From Acidimicrobiaceae bacterium (lineage in GTDB: Bacteria > Actinomycetota > Acidimicrobiia > Acidimicrobiales > RAAP-2): a DNA stretch of 34,488 nucleotides. Positions 16,551 through 23,637 of this stretch are shown piece by piece. The position numbers were made by a program, and so were the translations under genes. The notes under the pieces were generated by a model that ran no database searches, was not told the DNA's origin, and saw nothing but the letters and a program-made list of their open reading frames with translations. Each line of letters begins with the position of its first letter. The first letter of the stretch is position 1. Location of the stretch: NCBI GenBank assembly GCA_027306605.1, contig DAHUZK010000004.1, positions 1-34,488 on the forward strand, written 5' to 3'.

Positions 16551-19372
16551 CAGTCGGCGATCGGCACGTAGGCTGGCATGTAATAGGTCGTCTGTGAGCT
16601 CGATCCAACCACGATCGATGTCGGAGTGACCGTCACGGTTGTCGTCGCATGTGTGTTGCCGGAGGTCACCGTCACCTGGTAGGTGCCGTAGATGACCGCT
16701 ATCCTGCTCAGCCCGTCTGCTGCAGAGTTGGGCATCGCGTAGCTCGTCGGGTTGGAGGGGTTGGCCGGCGGATTCGACAGGGCCGGGTACGAACCGCTGC
16801 TCTGCGGGCTGAGCTCGCTCGAGCAGGTCTTATCGACGATCGAGATCGTCGCGTTCGAGATCGGTTGGCCGCTGCTGTTCACGGCCTCGATCGGGAGAAT
16901 GCCCATCTCGAGGGGTGCGTTGACCGTCGCCGTCCCACCAGGCGTGCTCGAGGCCGTGACCGCGTTGGCCGTGGCCTCGCTCGAGCAGTAGCCGAGCGAG
17001 ACCGAATAGCCGCTCGAGAACGGGAAAAGGGGACCGACCTCGGTCTGAGGCCCATTGGAGGTCGTCGGGGCGGACATCTCCACGACCGAGCTCGGCTCGA
17101 GGTTGGAATTGGACACCATGATTGGAGGGTTCTCGATGTACATGCCGGTCAGGCCGGTCGGTGTCCCGCTGGCGTCGAACTTCGTCCCCGAACTTGAAAA
17201 GTCGAACACTTGGCCGGCGGACTCGGTTGCGGCGGCTAAGTAACAGCTCGTGGCACCGGTGCAGTCCACGCCACTGATGTAGACGGGACTCTCCCCAGCC
17301 ACGGTGTTGGTGAAGCTGGCGCTCGACCAGCTCCCCGAGGCGAGCACGTCGACGAAGGCCGCGTTGGAAGTCGTGCCCACGACGAAGCAGCTCGATGCCG
17401 ATCCACACGTCAGCTCGATCGTTGACAAGATGTTGGAGCTGTTGGGCAGCGTTGCCTCGCTCCAGGTGGTCCCCGACAAAGAGAGCACCCCAGCCGAGGA
17501 GCTTGTGGTGTCAAGGGCGAAGCACGCAGTCGTCGACGCACAGGTCAACGAGGTGATTCCCGAGACCGAGGACGGCACCGAATCGCTCTCCCACGTCGAT
17601 CCGTTGCTCCCTGAGGCGCACTGCGAGCCGGAGGTGGTGTTGCAGTAGAGGATCATCGGTGCGGGGGAGCCCCAGTAGCTGCTCTGGCCGGTCCCGCCGG
17701 CCCAGCAGTAATCACCCGACGGGGCACAGGCAAGCGTCGTAAGGCTGTCCACCATGATGCCGCTGGCGCTGTAGGGCTTCCAGGTGACCGTCGTCCCGCT
17801 CACGCTCGCGATCGAGATGATCTGAGGAGTGGTCCACCAGTAGTAGGTCGAGCTGCCGATCGCCATGCAGAAGGTCGAGGAGTTGCACACCAAGGACGTG
17901 ATCGAAGTCATGGTGACCCCGCTCTCGGAGAACGCGTACCAAGAGGTGCCGGGTGAGGACGACCCGGTGTTCGAGAGGATGGTGGGGCCGCTCGAGTTTG
18001 TCCCGAGGATGAAGCAGACCGGCTGGGAAGTCGTGCTCGGGCAGGTCACCTCGCTGAATCCGGTGTTCGACGGCACGGTGTCGTTCGTCCAGGTCACGCT
18101 GGACCCCGAGACCGTGGCCGTCAACACGACACCAGCGCCCGAGGAGATCGTGCCGATGGCGATGCAGTTGAACGTGGTTGCGCCGCTCGGGCAGGTGATG
18201 CTGGTCAGCTGAGTGGCGCTGCCCGGCAGGGAGCTGTTCGACCAGGTCGTGCCGTTCGTCGAGACAGCGGCGGCCGCCCCCGAGGAGCTGTACCCCACCG
18301 CGATGCACGTGCTCGAGGTGCAAGCGAGGCTCTCGATCCGGCTCATGGTCAAGGGGAACGCCGCGGTCGACCATCCTGTGCTCTTCCGAGCGATCCCCAC
18401 CGCCATCGCACCGCTAGCCGGAGAAGCCGCGCTGGAGGCAGTCTGACCCATCGCGAGACAGATCAGGAAAGAGGTGTTGGGACAGGCAAGGCCGTCGCCG
18501 ATCGAGGTCGAACTCGGGTACGACAGGTCGATGTAGGCGCCCTCGTCGTACTGGAAGGTCACCTGAGTCACCTCGGCGGCGACCACCGTGATCGGCGACT
18601 GGTTGGAGAGCGCCTGGGTCTCCGAGGTCGCCTCGTTGTAGTTGGCGACATAGGGCGCAGGGGAGCTCGGTCCCGGTCCGACCTGGACCGTGTAGGTACC
18701 CGGCACGACGGCCAGGAAGACGCAGCCGTTTGAATCCGGGGTTAGCGAGTACGGCGTGGTCAGTGAGGATCCCGACACCTCGACGGGAACGTTCTTCACG
18801 CGACTGCTCCACGCCACCCCCGATGCGTCGTTCGGCGGGCTTCCCACCGGATCACCGTCGACCTGGACGGCGAGATAGCCGTTCGAGATGGTGCCCGACG
18901 CCGGGAAGTTCAAGATGGCCTGATCGGTGACGCTCTGGTTGCCGCCCCAAGTGACCGTGACCTGCAAGCCGAGGACCGGAGATGTGCCCGAGTTGCAGAA
19001 GTCCGGCGTGCCACCGCTCGCGTCGGTCCAGCGGAAGATCGCGGACGCCGTATAGGGGATGCCCGACAGCGTCTTGGTGCCCTCCGAAAGAGTGGTGCCG
19101 ACCTCCGGCTCGTTATTGCTGTCGGTGGGCGGTCCGCTGTTGTTGAGGTTCTCGATGATCTGCTCGGCGAGCGAAAGGGCGGTAATTCGCTGCCTTGCCG
19201 TGGCCGACTGCCCGAGCACGTTGGTGAACAGGTAGGCGGTCGGGATGAGCACGGTGAGCAGTACGACCATCGCGACAATGCACTCGATGAGGCCGAAGCC
19301 CTCCTCGTCGCGACGCGCCCGGGCGATACGCGACCTTTGGCCAGGCGCGGGGGCAGACAGGAACGCCCTCAC
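16550..19372 (-). CDS. PilV-like prepilin fused to a cysteine-paired beta-propeller-like adhesin
   Basis: About 940 residues. The prepilin site is RDEEG^FGLIECIVAMVVLLTVL: cleavage after Gly25, Phe +1 and Glu +5. The next part (to about 165) is a small pilin domain. Residues about 193-235 resemble a carboxypeptidase-regulatory-like beta-sandwich (VPVEVSG...CVFLAVVPGTYTVQVG). From about 292 to 740 there are roughly nine repeats of 42-60 residues, each opening with a pattern like SLxCxSxxxCxAxG (LACTSSTCIAVG, ITCPSGATTFNCIAIG, LTCASTTACFALD) followed by a TW strand. This suggests a propeller held by disulfides. A second sandwich-like domain (LPIEAVNSSGQPISNATISIVD) ends the protein. It is first in the minor-pilin operon, behind a c-di-GMP riboswitch. 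Start chosen: GTG 19372, which overlaps a leader-ORF stop; GTG 19393 is possible but has no SD. Confidence 0.8.
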   Translation of the reverse strand: MRAFLSAPAPGQRSRIARARRDEEGFGLIECIVAMVVLLTVLIPTAYLFTNVLGQSATARQRITALSLAEQIIENLNNSGPPTDSNNEPEVGTTLSEGTKTLSGIPYTASAIFRWTDASGGTPDFCNSGTSPVLGLQVTVTWGGNQSVTDQAILNFPASGTISNGYLAVQVDGDPVGSPPNDASGVAWSSRVKNVPVEVSGSSLTTPYSLTPDSNGCVFLAVVPGTYTVQVGPGPSSPAPYVANYNEATSETQALSNQSPITVVAAEVTQVTFQYDEGAYIDLSYPSSTSIGDGLACPNTSFLICLAMGQTASSAASPASGAMAVGIARKSTGWSTAAFPLTMSRIESLACTSSTCIAVGYSSSGAAAAVSTNGTTWSNSSLPGSATQLTSITCPSGATTFNCIAIGTISSGAGVVLTATVSGSSVTWTNDTVPSNTGFSEVTCPSTTSQPVCFILGTNSSGPTILSNTGSSSPGTSWYAFSESGVTMTSITSLVCNSSTFCMAIGSSTYYWWTTPQIISIASVSGTTVTWKPYSASGIMVDSLTTLACAPSGDYCWAGGTGQSSYWGSPAPMILYCNTTSGSQCASGSNGSTWESDSVPSSVSGITSLTCASTTACFALDTTSSSAGVLSLSGTTWSEATLPNSSNILSTIELTCGSASSCFVVGTTSNAAFVDVLASGSWSSASFTNTVAGESPVYISGVDCTGATSCYLAAATESAGQVFDFSSSGTKFDASGTPTGLTGMYIENPPIMVSNSNLEPSSVVEMSAPTTSNGPQTEVGPLFPFSSGYSVSLGYCSSEATANAVTASSTPGGTATVNAPLEMGILPIEAVNSSGQPISNATISIVDKTCSSELSPQSSGSYPALSNPPANPSNPTSYAMPNSAADGLSRIAVIYGTYQVTVTSGNTHATTTVTVTPTSIVVGSSSQTTYYMPAYVPIAD

Positions 19373-19404
19373 CGCGTGTCTGGCCGGCCGCACTCGAAGG
19401 CCAT
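19369..19404 (-). CDS. Short leader ORF (11 codons) coupled to the PilV-like gene
   Basis: The best ribosome site in the leader, AAAAGGGAAAG, is seven bases ahead of an ATG at 19404 that encodes only MAFECGRPDTR before TGA. That TGA overlaps the GTG start of the pilin gene as GTGA, so a ribosome finishing the leader could restart on the pilin. The pilin GTG itself has no good SD. Alternatively a single-base error separates a true start from the pilin frame; the two cannot be told apart from one sequence. Its position between riboswitch and pilin suggests it is the translation gate. Confidence 0.5.
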   Translation of the reverse strand: MAFECGRPDTR

Positions 19405-19484
19405 CAGACTTTCCCTTTTCCTCGTTCCACGTCCGACACGGGTCTGGGAAAGCCCTCGACTCGGCAGCACAGCTGCCACCGTTT
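19405..19484 (-). promoter_or_regulatory. Putative expression platform of the c-di-GMP riboswitch
   Basis: Immediately 3' of the aptamer is a perfect hairpin, GGCAGC-TGT-GCTGCC (19477 down to 19463). Further on CTTTCCC (about 19451-19445) is complementary to GGGAAAG (19415-19409), the SD of the leader ORF. Pairing would hide the SD; competing pairing within GGGCTTTCCC would free it. No U-tract is seen, so control of translation initiation is more likely than termination. Whether c-di-GMP turns the genes on or off cannot be read from the sequence. Confidence 0.5.
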
Positions 19485-19556
19485 CGACGGCCCGGCTGAC
19501 TCCCAGAGCCCCGTGGCTTTGCGCCGCCTTCTCGCGAAGGGTTTGCCTTTTCGTCG
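19485..19556 (-). ncRNA. Cyclic di-GMP class I (GEMM-I) riboswitch aptamer
   Basis: Read on the minus strand, the conserved parts appear in order. P1 5' strand CGACG (19556-19552) pairs with CGTCG (19489-19485). Then comes AAAAGGCAAACC, then a P2 hairpin CCTTC-GCGA-GAAGG with a GNRA tetraloop, then GCGCAAAGCCACGGG, then a P3 hairpin closed by GGCT/AGCC, and AGCCGGG before P1 closes. GGCAAACC, a GNRA-capped P2, CGCAAAGCC and AGCCGGG are the signature of the GEMM-I class, which binds c-di-GMP and often controls motility, pili and surface proteins. It lies about 80 bases upstream of the leader ORF of the minor-pilin operon. Confidence 0.93.
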
Positions 19557-19698
19557 GGGTCAGTGATGCTGCCTCCGATCAGGGAAAAGACTAAAGGACG
19601 CCCGTCTCGAAATCGGGGATCCCCCTGGCCGGCATCCTGGGCATCGGGCCCATCGGCACCCGCCCCCTGGCGGGGCCCCCGAACATAAGGTGGACCCC

Positions 19699-20433
19699 AT
19701 GGGGCGGGGCCGATCCGAGAACGCCAACAGCTTCGCCATCGACTTGTTCTCACCGCTCGCCGCCCGCTACGACCTGCTCTGCGAGGTTCTGTCCATGGGC
19801 CAGAACCGGCGGTGGCGTCGGTGCATGGTGGACCACGCCCTCGCCGAGCGCCCCGCCAGGGTGCTCGACGTCGCTTCGGGCACGGCCGGGGTGGCCATCC
19901 AGCTCGCCCGGCGCTCCAGAGCCCGCGTCCTCGCCTACGACCTGACGCTCTCGATGCTTCGCCATGGGGGCCACCGAGTCGAACGAGCCGGTCTGCGCGG
20001 CCGGATCGACCTCGTCGAGGGGCGGGCCGAGCAGCTCCCGTTTCCGGATGCCTCCTTCGACGCCCTCACGTTCACCTACCTCTTGCGCTACGTCGAGGAC
20101 CCACTCGGCACCTTGACCGAGCTTGCTCGGGTCGTGAGGCCCGGTGGGTCGATCGCGAGCCTCGAGTTCCTCGCGCCCCCCAATCCGGGATGGCGACTCG
20201 CATGGTGGTGCTACACACGAGTCGTCCTGCCGGTGGCCGGCTGGCTCACGGGCGGCCGCGAGTGGTGGCGCGTCGGGCGCTTCCTCGGGCCGAACATCAC
20301 GGAGCACTACCGCCGCTACCCCGTCGACTGGACAGTTGCGGCGTGGGAGGCGGCTGGATTCGCCGACGTGGGCGTGCGGCGCATGAGCCTCGGCGGTGGA
20401 CTCGTCATGTGGGGACGCAAAGCCGGTGGCTGA
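19699..20433 (+). CDS. UbiE/MenG-like SAM methyltransferase
   Basis: The 244-residue product starts with the UbiE/MenG pattern NSFAIDLFSPLAARYDLLCEVLSMGQNRRWRRCMVDH (F..A..YD.L...LS.G..RRWR), then motif I LDVASGTAGVAIQLA (about 56-70), ALTFTYLLRYVEDP (motif IV region) and ELARVVRPGGSIASLEFLAP (motif V-VI). Such enzymes C-methylate the ring of ubiquinone or menaquinone precursors on the inner face of the membrane. Here it is paired with a UbiA-like membrane protein whose start overlaps its stop, consistent with quinone or other prenyl-ring chemistry. It may not be the housekeeping menG. The ATG at 19699 is preceded by AAGGTGG at six bases, which beats GTG 19690. Confidence 0.8.
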   Translation: MGRGRSENANSFAIDLFSPLAARYDLLCEVLSMGQNRRWRRCMVDHALAERPARVLDVASGTAGVAIQLARRSRARVLAYDLTLSMLRHGGHRVERAGLRGRIDLVEGRAEQLPFPDASFDALTFTYLLRYVEDPLGTLTELARVVRPGGSIASLEFLAPPNPGWRLAWWCYTRVVLPVAGWLTGGREWWRVGRFLGPNITEHYRRYPVDWTVAAWEAAGFADVGVRRMSLGGGLVMWGRKAGG

Positions 20434-21169
20434 CGTGGACCGGCGACCGGGTCCGATGCGTCCCGCTTTCTATGCGGCGGGCGCGGGCGGCTGGCGGGAC
20501 TGGTGGACGCTCTTGCATCCGCCTTACACCGCTTGGCATCTCTCCTACGTCGTCATCGGCGCCTCTCTCGCACGCCAGATGCACGTCGGGCGCCTCGTTG
20601 CCACGCTGCTCGCCTTCTTCCTCGCCGTCGGGGTTGGTGCCCACGCGCTCGACGAGCTCGATGGCCGACCACTCGGCACTCGCATCGCGTCACGGTGGCT
20701 CGCAGTAGCTGTCGCAGGAGGCCTTGCCGGCGCAATCGCACTCGGCGCGCTCGGTGTGAGTCGTTACGGATGGACCTTGTTGCCGTTCATCATCGTCGGC
20801 CCGGCTCTCGTGACGGCCTACAACATGCACCTTTCGCCCGTGCAGAAGGATGTCGTCTTCGCACTCGCCTGGGGAGCATTCCCGGTCTTGACCGCGTATG
20901 TCGCACAGACCGAGAGACTGGCGTGGCCGCCAGTGTTGGCTGCTGTTGCTGCAGCGGGTTTCTCGTACGCGCAACGCGTGTTGTCGACGCCGGCGCGCTT
21001 GCTTCGTCGGCGAGCGATCGACGCCTCGGCCTCGATCACCATGCTCGATGGGACCGAACGTGCACTCGATCGCTCCGCCATGCTCGTCCCCCTCGAGCGG
21101 GCATTGCATGCGCTCGCCGCAAGCTTGGTCGTGCTCGCCACGGCGCTGGCCCTCGCTCGACTCACATAG
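20426..21169 (+). CDS. UbiA-like polytopic membrane protein
   Basis: The product of about 247 residues has several hydrophobic segments (for instance VATLLAFFLAVGVGAHALDEL, WLAVAVAGGLAGAIALGALGV, TLLPFIIVGPALVTAYNM, FALAWGAFPVLTAYVA and a C-terminal ASLVVLATALALA). HALDELDGRPLGTRI follows the first core helix and is similar to the Asp-rich D..D..RP motif of UbiA prenyltransferases, although the usual N-D-x-x-D is altered. A second region (HLSPVQKDVVFALAWGAFP) occupies the place of the second Asp-rich loop. I call it UbiA-like with reserve. It follows the UbiE/MenG-like gene with an 8-base overlap if GTG 20426 is used; GTG 20435 and ATG 20456 are alternatives. Confidence 0.5.
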   Translation: MADVDRRPGPMRPAFYAAGAGGWRDWWTLLHPPYTAWHLSYVVIGASLARQMHVGRLVATLLAFFLAVGVGAHALDELDGRPLGTRIASRWLAVAVAGGLAGAIALGALGVSRYGWTLLPFIIVGPALVTAYNMHLSPVQKDVVFALAWGAFPVLTAYVAQTERLAWPPVLAAVAAAGFSYAQRVLSTPARLLRRRAIDASASITMLDGTERALDRSAMLVPLERALHALAASLVVLATALALARLT

Positions 21170-21310
21170 CGCCCTCGCATCACCGCTTGGGTTCCGTCAA
21201 CCTTCGTCCGGCTCGATGCCGTTGACGCCCGCGGAAGGCCACGAACCCCGCGTTGTGCACAAGCGGATCCTCTAGGCACGATGCCACTCTGGGTGCGCGC
21301 AAAGTCCCTG

Positions 21311-21339
21311 TTCAGAGGCCTGTAGTTCTTCGGTATAGT
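21311..21339 (+). promoter_or_regulatory. Sigma-70-like promoter for the Rpf-like gene
   Basis: TTCAGA (21311-21316) and TATAGT (21334-21339) match the -35 and -10 consensus at four and five of six bases, with an ideal 17-bp spacer. Transcription would begin near 21345, leaving a leader of about 430 nt before the start codon at 21774. Confidence 0.5.
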
Positions 21340-21773
21340 GACAGCGCCGCCAGGGAGACGACGCTGGGTGCGCGTGAGCGCCCCAGCCGGTCCCACAGAC
21401 CCTGACCCCAACAGCGATGCTTCATTGGGTCGCGGATTGCTGCCTGGCTGGCCGCGATGACCGAACTCACACACCGTCGCAGAGCGAAGGCGTGCGCACC
21501 CTCACCGGCGCACCTGCCCTGTCGCGCCCCATCGTCCCGGTTCCCGGCACAAGCGCGCCGCGCGCCACGGGGTACACCGTCTCTCACAACGGGGACGCCC
21601 TTGGTGTAGCGCACCGGGCTTTCCATATCTCCGTTCCCTGCAACCGGCAAGGCAGCCCAGCTGCCCCGGTCCCCTCCTTCGTGTCGAGGGCACACGACCG
21701 GTGAGCGAAGTACCAAGCGGCGATCAGCCCACGCAACCCCAATCAGCCCAACTGGGCGACGAAAGGAGCGGAC
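21340..21773 (+). ncRNA. Long structured leader RNA upstream of the Rpf-like gene
   Basis: The region has no convincing coding frame. It contains nested structure: a hairpin with stem GCTGGG-(T)-GCGC / GCGC-CCCAGC and a GTGA (GNRA) tetraloop at 21363-21387, enclosed by CAGGG (21351-21355) and CCCTG (21400-21404); GACCCCAA (21404-21411) against TTGGGTC (21425-21431); and TCGCGG (21430-21435) against CCGCGA (21452-21457). The last two overlap by two bases, so they may exclude each other. A further TACACC/GGTGTA pair lies around 21572-21612. Rpf genes in actinobacteria are often under c-di-AMP (ydaO) riboswitches, but I do not find that consensus here, so this may be another class. The part from 21170 to 21310 shows only a weak GTCAAC/GTTGAC repeat. 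Confidence 0.4.
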
Positions 21774-22406
21774 GTGGACATACGCCGCATCTGTCACATC
21801 CCGCGACCGCCAGATCTCAGGCGGGCGTGGCAAGTCAAGCGAACTCGGCGAACTCTCAAGGCAGCCGTGCTGTTCTTTCCATCGGCTGTGCTCTCAATCG
21901 CACTCGTGTCGGTATCACAGGCGACCGGATCCGCGCCCGATCCGGGGTTCCGGCTGACGGCCTTCAATGAGCCACTGCATACGGCGATCTCCTCGGACGC
22001 CACCGTGCTGATGTGGCGGGTGGAGGCACTGGCCGCCGCGCCGCCGGCCCCGCCGGCCCCGCCGGCCCCGGTACCCGTACCCGTACCCACACCGGTCGTT
22101 GCGCAAGCCGCGCCTGCACCGGCTCCGGTCGCATCATCTGTGATCGACTCGTCGAGCGCGGCTGCGTGGGCGGCGAGCCCTGGGGTCGCGTGCATCCGGG
22201 AACATGAGTCGGGGGACAACTATTCGGAGGACACCGGCAACGGTTACTACGGCGCGTATCAGGACCTGCTTTCCACCTGGGAATCCCACGGCGGTACCGG
22301 CCTCCCGAACGACGCTCCCCCGGCAGTCCAGGATCAGATCAACTACGAGATCTTCCTGAGCGGCGGATGGGGACAGTGGAGCACGGCAGCAGGCTGCGGC
22401 CTCTGA
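21774..22406 (+). CDS. Rpf-like resuscitation-promoting factor / muralytic transglycosylase
   Basis: The 210-residue protein has a basic N-terminus (to about 28) then a hydrophobic signal or anchor segment (29-50, KAAVLFFPSAVLSIALVSV), a Pro/Ala/Val spacer (89-120), and a C-terminal Rpf-like domain. In that domain, CIREHESGDNYSEDTGNGYYGAYQDLLSTW (140-169) parallels the Rpf core CESGGNW...NTGNGYYGGLQFSQSTW; Glu145 is the likely catalytic acid, and Cys140 with Cys208 the expected disulfide. Such enzymes cut peptidoglycan and stimulate regrowth from dormancy. The GTG start at 21774 is fixed by GAAAGGAG upstream. It has its own promoter and a long structured leader, and ends at a strong terminator. 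The middle spacer is encoded by short tandem repeats. Confidence 0.82.
   Translation: MDIRRICHIPRPPDLRRAWQVKRTRRTLKAAVLFFPSAVLSIALVSVSQATGSAPDPGFRLTAFNEPLHTAISSDATVLMWRVEALAAAPPAPPAPPAPVPVPVPTPVVAQAAPAPAPVASSVIDSSSAAAWAASPGVACIREHESGDNYSEDTGNGYYGAYQDLLSTWESHGGTGLPNDAPPAVQDQINYEIFLSGGWGQWSTAAGCGL
22040..22088 (+). repeat. Tandem microrepeats in the Rpf-like spacer
   Basis: A 9-bp unit (CCCCGCCGG type) is repeated about three times at 22040-22070, then GTACCC three times at 22071-22088. They encode Ala-Pro-Pro and Pro-Val runs in the cell-wall-spanning spacer, so copy number could change its length by slippage in steps that keep the frame. Confidence 0.75.
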
Positions 22407-22429
22407 CCCGAGGCAACACCACCGCACCC

Positions 22430-22462
22430 ACGCTGCCCCGGGTGAACCACCCGGGGCAGCGT
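22430..22462. terminator. Strong bidirectional terminator hairpin
   Basis: Two perfect 15-bp arms, ACGCTGCCCCGGGTG (22430-22444) and its reverse complement (22448-22462), enclose a 3-nt AAC loop. It lies between the convergent Rpf-like and mscR genes. There is no U-tract, but the stem is one of the strongest in the window and works from both sides. Confidence 0.85.
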
Positions 22463-22478
22463 CGCGTCCCGAGGCTCC

Positions 22479-23561
22479 TCAGAAGACCACCACCGAACGC
22501 AACACCTCGTTGCGCTGCATCTTGACGAATGCCTCCTCGACACCGTCGAGGGCGATGGTCTCCGACACGAACCGCTCGAGCGGGAGGCGACCTTCGAGAT
22601 GGAGGTTGACCAACATCGGGAAGTCCCTGCTCGGCAGGCAGTCCCCGTACCAGCTCGGCTTGATCCGCCCGCCACGGCCGAACAACTCGATGAAGGGCAG
22701 CTCGATCCGCATGTCGGGAGTGGGAACACCCACCTGCACGAGCGTGCCGGCAAGGTCACGGGCGAAGAACGCCTGCTCGAAGACCTCCGGGTGGCCGACT
22801 GCCTCGATGCACACGTCGGCGCCATAGCCGCCGGTGATCTCACGAACGGCCTCGACGGGGTCGCAGGCACCCGCGTCGACCGTGTGGGTCGCACCGAACT
22901 CGCGCGCCCACTCGAGCTTCCGGGCGTCGAGGTCGACCGCCACGATCGTCGTGGCCCCGGCGAGCGTGGCCCCGGCGATTGCGGCGTCGCCGACGCCACC
23001 ACAGCCGAAGACCGCAACGCTGTCCCCGGGGCCCACCTCGCCGGTGAGCATTGCCGCGCCGAGTCCCGCCATGACCCCGCACCCGAGGAGCCCGGCCACC
23101 TCGGGTGCGACGGCCGGGTCGACCTTCGTGCACTGGCCGGCGGCGACGAGGGTCTTCTCGGCGAAGGCCCCGATCCCGAGCGCCGGCGACAGCGCCTCCC
23201 CGTCGAGCGTCATCTTCTGGGACGCATTGTGGGTGGCGAAGCAGTACCAGGGGCGGCCCCTGCGGCACGCCCGGCACTGGCCGCAGACGGCTCGCCAGTT
23301 CAGGATCACGAAGTCGCCCGGCCCTATCGACGTGACCCCGTCGCCCACGGCCTCCACTATCCCTGCGGCCTCGTGGCCGAGGAGGAACGGGAATTCGTCG
23401 TTGATGCCGCCGTCCCGGTAGTGGAGATCGGTGTGGCAGACGCCGCACGCCTGCACCCGCACCAGCGCCTCGCCCGCTGCGGGATCGGGCACCGCGATCG
23501 TCACCACCTCGACGGGTGACTTGACCTTGCGCGCCACGACGGCGCGGACCTGCTGGGGCAT
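22479..23561 (-). CDS. mscR: S-(hydroxymethyl)mycothiol dehydrogenase
   Basis: This 360-residue zinc-dependent medium-chain dehydrogenase matches MscR/FadH closely through [68 protein letters not shown] and [15 protein letters not shown]. Catalytic zinc ligands are Cys42 and His63 with Glu64; structural zinc uses Cys93, 96, 99 and 107; the NAD fold is at GCGGVGDAA (about 186-194). It oxidises the mycothiol adduct of formaldehyde in the cytoplasm and may also reduce S-nitrosomycothiol. Mycothiol is confined to actinobacteria, which supports the assignment of the host. The start has a GGAGGG SD. It is divergent from a deazaflavin-type oxidoreductase gene 76 bp away and convergent with the Rpf-like gene across the terminator. 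Confidence 0.93.
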   Translation of the reverse strand: MPQQVRAVVARKVKSPVEVVTIAVPDPAAGEALVRVQACGVCHTDLHYRDGGINDEFPFLLGHEAAGIVEAVGDGVTSIGPGDFVILNWRAVCGQCRACRRGRPWYCFATHNASQKMTLDGEALSPALGIGAFAEKTLVAAGQCTKVDPAVAPEVAGLLGCGVMAGLGAAMLTGEVGPGDSVAVFGCGGVGDAAIAGATLAGATTIVAVDLDARKLEWAREFGATHTVDAGACDPVEAVREITGGYGADVCIEAVGHPEVFEQAFFARDLAGTLVQVGVPTPDMRIELPFIELFGRGGRIKPSWYGDCLPSRDFPMLVNLHLEGRLPLERFVSETIALDGVEEAFVKMQRNEVLRSVVVF

Positions 23562-23637
23562 CGAGCCCTCCCTCCTCGGAGTCTCCCTGGCGGTCCGATC
23601 GTGCTACCTGGCAGTGCGGGTGTCTAGCGTGTGGGCG

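Noticed and set aside
19660..19680. GCCCC/GGGGC hairpin between the riboswitch and the UbiE-like gene
   Set aside because: Short stem in very GC-rich DNA between divergent promoters; no role can be supported.
21417..21704. 95-codon open frame in the Rpf-like leader
   Set aside because: No SD, atypical composition, overlaps several RNA hairpins and shows no recognisable domain.
21345..21773. c-di-AMP (ydaO) riboswitch before the Rpf-like gene
   Set aside because: Expected from other actinobacteria, but the conserved ydaO segments could not be found by reading; left as an unknown structured leader.
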